Assembly (NCBI GenBank): GCA_022497155.1
Contig: MU385770.1
Span: 230,556-294,555 of the forward strand
Direction: 5' to 3'
DNA: 64,000 nucleotides
DNA from: Whalleya microplaca
Taxonomy: Eukaryota; Ascomycota; Sordariomycetes; Xylariales; Xylariaceae
In this document: piece after piece, positions 22,456-32,893 of the stretch
How positions within the stretch are numbered: the stretch's first letter is position 1
Layout: each line of letters starts with the position of its first letter
Position numbers and translations under genes: made by a program
Notes under the pieces: model-generated
Databases searched by the model: none
Told to the model about the DNA's origin: nothing
Seen by the model: only the letters and a program-made list of their open reading frames with translations

Positions 22456-24905
22456 TCAGAGGAACTCGCTCAGCACCGTCACGCGCGTCCTCGCTACCTC
22501 GGACCCCTGGTCCCCATCGCCCATGATCTTCATGATCTGGATCATGCGCGCTGCGCAACCCAGCACGTCAGCAAGTGTATTCGAGTAGAACAAATGCAAT
22601 GGGAATGATAGAAAACATACCTATAGCCGCTCTCGCCCGCGCGAACAGCGGGTCCCTGACCGCCTGCTCCGCGGCCGCGGGGTCCTTGCCCGCCTCGCGC
22701 AGGACGCTGCCGATACACAAGGCCTCGAGAAACGCGCGATGGTTGAAGACCCACCAGACGCGGGCCTCGGTATCGAACAGCGTGAACAGGACAAAGAAGG
22801 AGTTGATGGCCTCGTGGGCGGCCTCGAGCGTGGCGCGGACGTTGACGGGGACGTCGGGGCTCTCGGAGGCGTGCACGAGCATGAGGTTGTGGTAGTAGTT
22901 GCTGCTGAGGAACAGCGTCTGGCGCACGAGGCGCTTGTTGGTGCTGGCCAGCTGCATGATGCTGTCCTGGTCCCAGGAGCGGAAGACGTCCGGGAACGAG
23001 CGGTAGACGGCGCGGAAGTCGGCGATCAGCTTCGACTTCTGCCGCTGCGTCGAGCAGATCGGCACGTCGAGCGACCGCGGGCTGCAGATCGTCTCCTGCA
23101 CCAGGTTCGCCAGCATCCACGACCCGCGGATGTACGCGATGTCCGTCGAGTCGCGGTCCGCCAGGCTCGTCGACTCGTCGATGAAGTCCTCCAGCCGCAC
23201 GTCCGTGTGCGTAGCGCTGGGCGGAAGCGACAGCAGCACCGTCAGGAAGGTGTCCTGGAGGAGGACGGCCTGCCAGAGCTTGCGGCGCTGCTGCTTCTCG
23301 AACGCGCTGGCGTTGGGCGTCACGATGTTCGGGTCCCGATGCAGGCCCATCGCGTACGCCTGTTTCATGAGGAGGCCGGCAAAGGCCCAGCCGTCTGAGG
23401 CGTGGTTGTCGTTCATTAGAAAATAGGTGATCAAGACCATCGACTGCACGGAGCGTATCGACGCAGTGCTCAGATAGGAGCTCACGCGCAGCGCCTGGTT
23501 GCCGGCCGAGACGTAGAACTCGGCCGTCTGCTTGCGGTCACGCGGGTTCGTCGTCGAGACAAACTGCGTGCCGAGAGCCAGCATGACGAAGAGGAGGCCG
23601 ATGAAGGTGGCGTCTGTCCTCTCCGAGTCCCGCAGCGACCAGAAGTGCTCATAGTCAACATAGAAGGACTGGCGGTCGATCATGGGGTAGACGGGGTCTA
23701 CGCATTCGAAGTACTGGTGAAGCAAGATGTCGGATTGCAGCTTGTCCGGCAGGACGCCGAGCACCTCGGGCAGCCCTCCCTCGCAAGTCCAGTAGTTGGC
23801 GAAGGGGTGCTCCGAGCCTATCCCAAAGACATTGGATGCTGTTGGGTGGGAGAAAGGTACGTTAGAGAGGAGCCCTGTTGACAGTGCCACGGACCCAAGG
23901 GAAGCTGTCCGGCCGTGGAGAATACCTCTGTCTGCTACATTGGGAATCGAAAGCTTCGTCTCTATCCCACTCGACGCCAGCTTCTTCTTCGGCGGCTTCG
24001 TCATCCGACGACCGCTGCTAGCCGACCGCGTCGTCTCCCTGGCACACGTAAGTCGCATTCTTTCATCATATAGCAGAGATAAATATAAGTAGACACTATA
24101 GAACAGCTTACTCAAGGAGATTGGCTACATTTGCATATTGGCATTCGGTCTGCCGTTTAATGCCTAAAATTGAGAGCGTCAGAGATGAATGCCAACGCTG
24201 ATCAGACCTCGGTAATATGAGACACTCAACTTACATGCTAGACAGTGTGGTCTGCCTCTATCGCACTAAACGCATAATTAGACATGTTAACAACACAGGC
24301 GCCGATGTAAACGTGGGACATATAAATAGAGTTCGACCCCATGCATCATCCCGATGAGGAGTTCATTCACATCGTAAGGAAGTGGGCGGTTGCTTGACGT
24401 TATTCCCGCTCACTGATCGGAAACGACTAAAAAACAAAGCATGGTCATTCCGAATAGGTAATCGGGTGTACACAATTGGAGCCGCTACAAAGCCTTGTAC
24501 GTACGTGCTACCAGCACAATGACGTAAAATTAAACGATCAAAAGACTTGGCATACGCGATAGGAAATTGAGTGCATGCACTTGCCTTCGTCTTGCGTTCG
24601 ACACATTCACGACATGAGAGGGTGGGCTTGTTGCGCTTCTGCTTCTTCTTAGCGGGCTCAGCGAATTGAGGGGCAGCCGCCGTGGCACTGCTTTCACTGC
24701 TGGCGCCGTCGTCAGGCTCTGATTTGATGGTGTAGAAGGGCTGGCTGGTCGAATCAGGCGAGGCGTAAAGCGTGCTTGCCGAGGCCGGCGTCAGGATCGA
24801 GGTCGGCGAGAGACCTGGCGTCGTTCCAGACGTTGCCGAGTTTCCAGAAGCCCTTCCTCCGCTGCTGCCGTACGACAGAGGCGCCGGGATCTGGGATGAC
24901 GACAT
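22456..24905 (-). CDS. Zn2Cys6 fungal transcription factor
   Basis: A predicted DNA-binding regulator of 638 residues. Five exons on the minus strand (24905-24585, 24265-24235, 24163-24112, 24038-22621, 22550-22456) join into one frame. The zinc cluster has ideal spacing CX2CX6CX6CX2CX6C with cysteines at 98, 101, 108, 115, 118 and 125, and is assembled from three exons. A long disordered Ser/Pro N-terminus with KKKQKRNK precedes it. Exon 4 carries the fungal-specific transcription factor domain, starting near residue 240 (LLHQYFECVDPVYPMID) and including GWAFAGLLMKQAYAMGLHRD. Intron 1 (319 bp) appears to use a GC donor (GCAAGT). The GT just downstream would put a stop right after the junction and destroy the third cysteine. 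Introns 2-4 are 70-73 bp and canonical. Target genes are unknown, and no biosynthetic cluster adjoins it. The leader contains a CTG/CAG repeat. Confidence 0.93.
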
Positions 24906-27900
24906 CCGAAGAAGTCAGTGTTGTTCCCAGCAGCAGCGGCAGCGAGCAGCGGCAAACGGCGGCAGCAGCAGCAGCAGCAGCAGCAGCAGCTGTGGGAAGG
25001 ATTCGTCAATTGAGGCTGAACTGAGGAGGCGCCCGGAAATAAGGGCCGTTCGTCTCGACGAGCTTGGCTTTTAACGATGTGCGGAAAAGGGAATTGATGG
25101 ATATAAAGAGATAACGGTTGAGGGGACAAGCCAAGACTTTTTTTTTTACCCGCGACGATAAAAATGGGGGGAGGGAATTAAAGAAGGGGGAGGAATTTCG
25201 ATCAGATGGGATAAAAAAGTCGACCAGTCAAGTCAACATGGTCCAGCTCCCTTGTCTTTTTTGCTCTCTCTCTCTTGTCTATTGTATCCCACCCACGCAG
25301 TCCACGCAGCCCATGGGACTCACTGCAACTCTCCAACACCGCCACGCCCACTTATAAACGATAAACGATAAACGGCTGAGAGAAGAAAGACTGGGACTGG
25401 GAGCGGGACGGGGACTGGGACTGGGAGGACTGAAAGAGGACTAGCAGGAGAATTCACTCTACTTAGGTTAGTTAGTGGTTATCTTTTGGACTGTCTGACG
25501 GCTTCAAGTACCGTATAAGCCGCCCAGGAAGTGTGCGTATGTATGTGCGGGCTGGCGTGGGCTGCGTATGGGCAAAGCGTATTGCAGATGACCCCCGCGA
25601 GCTACCATGCCAGCTAAGCTCTTTAAGTGCCGTTGCATCGACAGGGATTCCCTGAGAAAGGTTGGCATGAACCTGCAGGGCAGCAGGGACGCCTTGTAAT
25701 GAGGAGCGAGCTCACCCACATCACACACTAACTGACGTCGAAGAGATCGTTGGCGTTAGTCTACAGTTCCTATTCGAGTATTCCTTCTCGATTATGTACG
25801 TACTTAGCCCAATGGTCACAAGACCAAGTTCTCATTTCCTGGTAGAGTGTACGGCGCCGAGATGTCAGACTTGGTAACTAGTTATATCAGGTGATTTTCC
25901 CCGAGCGACTCGAACGAACGTCCGACAGTCGACGCCGTAGAGATGCTGCTCATGTATGGGGTATCCGGGGTTGACTTCGGACGGCGCGTCCAACAGTATA
26001 CACCCAAATCGCAATCGGGCCAATCCATCGACACGAAATCACGCCAGTATATTGGCAATTACGTCAATGCCTCCAAGCGCCATTAATCGGTGTCAGTTGA
26101 TCGGACTGGCGAAGCCCCGAATCTTCGCTTCCGTGAAGACAACGATTAGTAAGAGTTCACGAGAAGGCGGTCTTTCAACGCCTCACGCATGTAAGTGGCC
26201 TGTCTGTAACGACTATGTAATATTATCAGCGGCCCGTGACGCGTTGCCATCGGTGCCGTCTTCCGTCCCCACGATCAGATCCCTGCGGTATATTGGTGAT
26301 TTATATATCCCATTTTTGGCCTTGCAGACTATGACAGACATGACAGATCTGGCATATAGATATGCATCTCGAATGTTGACAGGATTTGCTGACCATCAAC
26401 TTAAATGCCGCCCCCTCTCCAACACCATTCGTCGTCTTCTACGGTCTGACGGGCTGCTGATCCCTGGAGCGGCATGGCCTCGCCCTAGCATCTTCGATTT
26501 AAGCGCACAACCTACTCTTGACAATCTAGAGCTTATGTCGAGGGGGCTAGTCTCGTGTGCCAGGCCTGCCAGGCCTGTCAGGCAGCATCAGATCGTCTGA
26601 AGCTGAATCAAGCTTTCCCTTTTGCCGATTGCGTCAGCATGGTTCCCCAACAGCATGGACGAATGAGACAGCGTCCGTCAATTACTCAGCACGTTAATCC
26701 ATCTTCAATCTGAGCCCAAAATAGCATCTATGCTGAATAAACATTCTTCGTCAAAGCTAGAGCTTACCCGCAGACTCTGATCACTTCTGTCAAGCTTAAT
26801 TTGATCGCAATGTGCTGCTGCCGCCGGCGAGAGAAGCAGCCTCCACGTCATTAAACACAATGCAAAGCGGAGCGGACAAGTAGATGTCACTGGCGCCCTT
26901 TGGTTGATTACTGAGCCTACGATGATTTACCCAAGGCTCGGCGTGTCCGATCAACGTGATGGTCGTAGTCATCACGGCCCATTCAACAAACCTATCCAAT
27001 TCGCACAACCACCGAACTTAGACATCTTGTAGATGAAGAAAGCAGGCTGCGACGGAACTCACCACCTTCCTCGTTCATCGTCGACATATCAGGTCGACGC
27101 TGGCATGATCAATAAGGCACGTGCGTTGCAGCGTCTGCGCAGTTTATAGCCCTCTTTTGCAGTGTCAATATAATGAACTCGTTTGCCAAGTCCGACGCCA
27201 CGCTGGTCAACCACCGTTGCTCATATATCACACGACGGGGTGAGTGAGTTGACCACATGGATACCATGCCAAGCTGCTTTCGAATGTTGGGCCGGGACGT
27301 ATTGGGCCCCGTTGAAATTTTTGAATAACGCCCCAGAAGCCCAAGTGACCCAACGAGACTCAACGCTGAGTGAGCTTATAAGTTGAAACTATTGCACATT
27401 CGGGGGACATCCGTCCGAGATTATCGGAACTCCCGAGAGGCTGGAAGTCGGAGAGGAAGACATCAAGGGCTTTAGTTGTGGTGGTCTGAATACATCTCAG
27501 CTGGGGTGAGAGTGTAGGATAGGCTTTTTAGCAGCTCGTTTTACAGGGTTTGAATAGCCAGGGTATCTTCAATGTCCCATTGATTGGAAGCTTATACGGG
27601 AGTTGGGGTAATGTAGATCTAGAACTCAGTTATACAGTGACCTATGAACTTCATTATTATGCTCGAATCATTCATACATTGTGCTTCATGATCTAAGCAA
27701 TCAATATGTCCCTATTCACGAGCATATGTTAAAAGGGCAAGCAATATCTGTATTTTATTTTGGCTCTATAGTGTAAAGGTGTCCCAAGGATGTGTTCATT
27801 GCTTGGAACTGATACGCTTGACGGAGTAGAAGCTCGCTAAGGCCTAATTTTAATTATTTCTTGCGTATTAATGAGTTTAATTAGTAATAATACTATATTT

Positions 27901-28485
27901 AACGCGTTATATATTTCAGACAAGTGTGAATCAAACTGTTGGTCTAGGGGTGATGTTTCCCACTCCTCGATATCACAGAACCAGTCGAGATTCCAACAGT
28001 TCTGACAATACTGAACCCGGTGTTCTCCATTCTTCAATGGTATAATAACAATAAATAGTCGATCATAAATCAGCAATTATACTAGCTGACGCAAATATCT
28101 GAGATCAACTGCGAAGAGATGTCGATTGATCACTGACGTATGCGAAAGTATGCTTTGGGTGACTTCGACAGCCGCACCTATTCAAGAGCCTTACGTCGAT
28201 GCATTGCGGCCCTGTTCCAACTCAGACGCTCACAATCTAACCTAGCAGTGACGCTAAAATTCAAGAGCTCTTAGAGATAAAGGATATGTCTATGAGCAAC
28301 CGTCTGCATATAACACATTACACCACCTCTCAAGGCCACTCTCGCTTGGGCATTTACAAAGAAAGCAATCACAAAGAGCATGTATAAAGACAAGAGCTAA
28401 TTTTTCTCTAACAGCGCTTAAACTTGATGGACTTTATTTTGTTGAAACATGTAGTCAGCCCTCACAATGTGACCATTGTGAACCT
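24906..28485. other. Intergenic region with possible decayed coding DNA
   Basis: The first 400 bp are the promoter and leader of the Zn2Cys6 gene. The rest shows no supportable gene. A 214-codon plus-strand frame at 25956-26600 has no recognisable pattern. On the minus strand at 27837-28076 an AT-rich open stretch encodes a protein-like piece (GEHRVQYCQNCWNLDWF) that runs into low-complexity sequence. It may be a gene relic, but I cannot assign it. Confidence 0.4.
24962..24990. repeat. CAG/CTG trinucleotide repeat in leader
   Basis: About nine copies of GCA (CTG on the gene's strand) lie 57-85 bp upstream of the ATG of the Zn2Cys6 gene. They are probably in its 5' untranslated region. The length could vary between strains. 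Confidence 0.85.
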
Positions 28486-28960
28486 TCACTCCTTCCCTCG
28501 ACGCTTATGCCTCTCGGCAACTTGTCTTAATCCTTCCAGGTCCTGTTTTGATAATATATACTCGGTAATGTCTTCTAATTCCCCCACCTTGTCAATCGAA
28601 GCCAATCTCGATGGAAGCTTCGCCTAGTCGTAGACTATAGGTAGGCCATTGGTATTAAATGGTCATTTAGACCAAGATCTCACATCCTCATTGCTATGAG
28701 CGAGATCCTTAACGACGTATAATAGTATCCTAGATATTTTCGGTAGACAGCGATATCACGAACCTCTAAGCTCAAGCATGACCGAGTTCTCTCGCCATGC
28801 GAGTCCATCACTCGAGTTCTATGGATTTTTGGCTCTGCCTTCTCTCGCCCCAGATGTTTCTGAACGGTCTCCATAGGCATCCACCGAGGACTATCTCTCC
28901 TATCCCAGCAAGTAACTGTCTCAGGAGATACAACATATCGTTCTCCAACACCGCAGACTA
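28486..28960 (-). pseudogene. Candidate small gene or relic, unknown function
   Basis: Two minus-strand stretches look protein-like. The upstream one (about 28960-28764) reads through GERYVVSPETVTCWDRRDSP and METVQKHLGREKAEPKIHR. The downstream one (28623-28486) reads KVGELEDITEYILSKQDLEG, then LRQVAERHKRRGKE and a stop. They can be joined in frame by a plausible 140-bp intron (28763-28624, donor GTTCGT, acceptor CTAG). With the ATG at 28880 this gives about 84 residues. However, coding-like sequence continues upstream of that ATG and no earlier start is visible before stops. It may therefore be the 3' end of a decayed gene or have a further 5' exon. I do not recognise the family. It is typed as a pseudogene only because a full intact frame cannot be shown. 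Confidence 0.35.
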
Positions 28961-29214
28961 CTAGCTACGTTCCCTAACATGAGCTCCGTTTACAGACAAC
29001 CTGTTTGTGTCTATCGTTAGCACACGAACAATGCTGTTACCGCTGTTCTTTCAAGCTATAAGGGGAAAAAAGCATATTTGTCTCCCCAAAACCTTTCACC
29101 CAGCAAAGCAATTGTGCAAGCCACAAAAGCGCCAACAAACGCCCCAGCCAACACAAGCGTCCCCATTACCACAACCAAACAAACAAACAGACAACAACAC
29201 CCACCAACGCCGCC

Positions 29215-29813
29215 ATGGCGACGCCACCGGACAACAAGAAGACCCCATCCACCATCAGCAAGATCGCCAAGGAGATCAAGAACGTGGTCAACATCCCCTC
29301 GTATCTCCGCCAACGACGCGCTCTCCGCAACGAGGCCTACCAGGCCGAGTACCTGGCGCTGCTGGGGCAGGCCGTCGCCGGCCCCGTGCCGCTCGACGAC
29401 CTGTACCGCCTGGCCTTCCTCGAGGGCGTGTACCTGAACCCTCGCGGCCGCAAGGCGCGCTTCCACGACGACGAGCTCGGCGACGGCCTCGTTGCCCGCT
29501 TCCACCGCCTCGACGAGGAGTACTACTTCTTGGGCGCGGACGGGTTGTTTTGGAAGTCAACGCACGCGCGTGGGAGAGGGAAGCTGGTTAAGGTGCCGGA
29601 AGGTGAGGTCGATGAGGAGTTGAGGAGGGATGCGCTGCCTTATCGACAGCTCTGCACCGCCTCTCGTTGAGATGTGATATGATTTGCTGACTAATGATTA
29701 AGGTGGATTTTGTCGCAGGTAACTGGTTCATTCTGGATAGCAAGGAGTTTAGACCGGTAAGTTCGGCGTTCCCTTGCTTCGATTTATGGTATGATGGAGC
29801 TGGACTATGGTAG
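29215..29813 (+). CDS. Small protein of unknown function
   Basis: The start is a strong ATG (gccATGg) after an A/C-rich leader of CAAACAAACA type. Exon 1 encodes about 129 residues: a Lys-rich N-terminus, then KEIKNVVNIPSYLRQRRALR, then a compact region with PLDDLYRLAFLEGVYLNP and HRLDEEYYFLGADGLFWKS. If not spliced, the frame stops at 29670 (151 residues). A spliced form is likely: donor GTGAGG at 29603, branch-like CTGACTAATG near 29690 and acceptor GCAG at 29718. It continues in frame as NWFILDSKEFRP and ends in DLWYDGAGLW (stop 29811-29813; 160 residues). A second possible donor about 65 bp further on, GTTGAG, has the same phase and would give a short intron of about 50 bp and a longer protein. 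I do not recognise a domain family. The exon is GC-rich like real genes here. Confidence 0.65.
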
Positions 29814-31317
29814 AAAGGTAGACAGGTACTCGTGATATTAATTGATTTATTGAACATATTAAGACTCTAATGTGATATATGTGAATATATGCCCCTTTAA
29901 AGTGACTTCATCTACAAAAAAACATCGTATGAATGAATCCAATTTGAGATCATCTACCCATACTAGGTTATTAGTGGTTGCTTTATGTCGCATTTATATA
30001 GCTATAGCTGATGGCTACTAGCAAAATGAAGCCTCCATTGGTGGAATTGTAAGATGTCCGATGACTAAGTGACGGGAGCAACCCGCTGTTAAAGGGACTC
30101 AAATATGAGAGCTTTTGAAGAGCCTTGATGACCAGGGTTCTATAATGGCTGTTCCATAGGCATCAACTGTATGCTGAGATAGAGCACAAGTTCACCAAAA
30201 GCAGTTGAGAGCTGCCCATAGGACCTCGGGGCTTCTGAAGACCATTGAGTTCAAAGGTACGAAATAACAAAGGGTTGGTAGGGGACAAGCCACTTGTTCT
30301 GAAGGACCTACTCATGAATACTACGAGATAACATCAACTTGTATGAGACACTTGAATTAGAATATCACCATAAGGCGTAGTGATATCCATTCTCAATACG
30401 GAACAACCAATATAATTGAATAGAAAACCTCAAACCAATTCCTCGACTCCGGGATGTGAAGCCCACTGGGTCACGTGTAATTCCAACCTCGCTGGTGAAG
30501 GCACGACTGTAAGAAGAACATAGTCATCATATTAGCTTGAACACATCTTAGAAGCCCCTCCAATAGTCGACTATTACTATTCACAATTATCTAATTGAGA
30601 ATAGCTTGCTCGTGCACACTCTATAATTCCCAGGCTTGAAACTAGAACCGGGCTGCTCGTAGATAGATCTCTGGCTACGTAGACACGTTATACAGCCTAC
30701 GACGACAATCACACACGGACAGAATAATCACAAGCCACAAATTGTCCCCGAATAGCATCAATTCATTGCAGAGCCTCGACTGGTGTCTCGGCGTGCAAAT
30801 CTATCTATCATCTCCTTCCCCGGGCGACCCATCATGCCCCAGGAAGCAGCCAAGCTGCCTCTGTCTCCTCCACCAGTCTCGCGTCTTCCCCTCCCTTCTC
30901 CCTCTTCCCCTCACCTCCTTCCTCTCACCGAATTTTTGCAGCCCGGCATATTATCAACTACGAATACCAGTCCGGGCTATCCACCAAAGACCCAGGTGCA
31001 GAGTATTCCTAGACCGCACCCCCTATCCATCTCCCCCATCATGGCATGCGACGTGACGTGACGTGACGTCCCGGAAGGAGCGTGTGGGTTTCAGTGAGTG
31101 TTACCATCGTCAAGTCGTTCGTACGTACGTAGCCGGCGCGCTGTCTATGTCAAAGAAACTGAGGAGAATTTGCTTGCTTGCCACCGCGGAAAATAAAAAC
31201 GCATCATCTGTATTTCAGGTTTTAATCTGCTGCTTCGAGTTACCCCGTCTTTAGGTATGAAGCCGCCTTATGTATCTCGTAGTTAAAGGAGGTGATTTGA
31301 AAAAGAATTACTAGACT
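29814..31317. other. Intergenic region
   Basis: AT-rich DNA lies between the small gene and the 3' end of the RING gene. At about 30740-31060 the plus strand turns pyrimidine/proline-codon rich and includes a 92-codon open frame (30783-31061) with no recognisable domain. It could be leader-like DNA or a short unproven gene. It ends at a GACGT tandem repeat. Confidence 0.45.
31050..31070. repeat. Four tandem GACGT units
   Basis: GACGT is repeated four times head to tail, followed by C. This makes overlapping TGACG half-sites of the bZIP (ATF/CREB) type. No adjacent well-supported gene start explains it. Confidence 0.6.
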
Positions 31318-32893
31318 TTAAGACCGCCGTTCTCTAAATTGGTCCCGCAGCCAATTCAAGGGTCCCCCATTATTCGACGAGCCCCGACTGCCATCGCGCG
31401 GTCTTCCGCCGGAAGACGAGGGCCCCGACTGTCCCGGCGGGGAATACATGGGAGGCGGGTATGATGAATTGCTCTGTGATGTTTGCTCCTGATTGTGGGG
31501 GTTGGCTAAATTTCGAATGGAGTTAAGGCGAGCCTCTCCGTTTTGACGGAGGTATGCACTCCGTGAATTCGAGGGGCCGGGCATCGAGGCCGAGGCGGTC
31601 GACGGTCCGGCTTGCGAGTCTTGGGACTCGCCGTCGGCGGCCGGCTCGCCAGCTCGATCGCCGTCCACCGCCGCACGGCAGATCGGACAGGTGTTGTGCT
31701 GCTTCAGCCACAAGACGACGCACGTCTCGTGGAACCAGTGCTTACACGGCAACACGACGACCTCGTCCCCCAGCTTCATGTCGTCGATGCAGATGGTGCA
31801 CTCGCCCTTCAACTCGGGTCCCAGCATCTTCTCGTCCAGGTTCTTCCTCGGCAGTTTCGCGATTGCGTCGTCGGAGGCGGGCGCCGCCGCGTTGGACTGC
31901 GGGTTCGCCTCCATCAGGTTCGTCATGATGCGGTCCAGCGCCTCCTGCGAGTACACGGCGTCGCCGTGCACCGCGTGCGGGTTGATGAATATCCCCAGGA
32001 GGTGCTGTATGGCGGCCGAGAGGTTCTCGGGGCCGGGGCCGCGGGCGCCGTTAGGACCGGCGGCACGAGCACCGTCTTGATCCAAAGGAGTGCCAACGTT
32101 TCCTATGATGTTGCCGAATACACTACATCACTGTTAGTATACGCCATAATCATGATCGCCAGAGACCCAGCACGTCGTAACGTGAGATATATGAAAAGGG
32201 GATCCATCCGTACCTTTGGAAAGGGTCCTCGGGGGAGCCTCCTCGAGCGCCGGGGCTTCCGGCATTGGGGCTTCTTCCCATGCCAGGGCCAGGGCCGGAA
32301 GTAGTGATGCTGAAGGTGCCGAAGCTGCCGGTGTAGCCCGGCCCGGAGATTCTTTGATATCTAACGTGCGGCTGGCTGTTGTTGGAAAATAATGTGTCAG
32401 GCCCAGATCGGCCCACCGGTCCACCTATCTCGCCCAACATCTCGGTGAATCTGCGGATGATGTCCTCGCTACTGTCGGGCCGTGTGCGAGATCTATCTTC
32501 GGAATTGGGCGATCGGTATACCCTTCGTCGAGCATAAAGTCCCTCGGGCCCACGGTGTATGTGCTCCTCGATATCCGCCTCGTCGGGGTCTGAATCATAC
32601 TGAAATTCCTGGTGCAAGTGACGGAGGCGTCGGCGCTCGAAGTCGGATAATGAATCGCTGTCGTCCAGGTTTCGGGGGTCATTGTCGGGTGAGATCTTGT
32701 TGATAAGTCAGCTATATATATATATTCAGATATCGGGCATGAGAGAACACACAATTTCCGTGCAGTCGTTGTGGCATCTGGGGCAATCTATGGGAGCCGA
32801 GCGGTCGGATCTGTACCATTCATGCTCACAGTTGTGGCAGTAGACAACCTCGCGGCCAGAAGTGGCATCGAGGTGGTTACTGTTGGATGCCAT
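31318..32893 (-). CDS. RING-H2 E3 ubiquitin ligase (RNF115/126-like)
   Basis: Predicted E3 ubiquitin ligase of 475 residues. Three exons on the minus strand (32893-32753, 32695-32214, 32122-31318) are separated by introns of 57 and 91 bp. An N-terminal zinc ribbon (CHNC at 19-22, CPRC at 37-40) resembles the ubiquitin-binding zinc finger of RNF115/RNF126. The middle is Gly/Pro/Ser-rich and disordered. A RING-H2 domain at about 316-356 has CTIC, then CKHWFH, then CPIC, the full C3H2C3 ligand set. The C-terminal tail is Ser/Pro/Gly-rich. By family, it should recruit an E2 through the RING and take part in cytosolic protein quality control or traffic; the substrate is unknown. The ATG at 32893 is the only methionine in an open frame that extends about 100 codons further upstream without a start. 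Confidence 0.93.

Noticed and set aside
22739..23398. 219-codon plus-strand frame opposite the Zn2Cys6 gene
   Set aside because: Arg/Val/Glu-rich shadow of the GC-rich exon 4; the minus strand carries the fungal transcription factor domain.
24581..24584. Apparent stop after reading through zinc-cluster exon 1
   Set aside because: Not a broken gene: splicing from the GC donor restores the full six-cysteine motif, so I did not call the factor a pseudogene.
25956..26600. 214-codon plus-strand frame
   Set aside because: Length is only mildly unusual for the number of frames scanned. The translation has no domain, periodicity or family likeness and there is no local GC rise.
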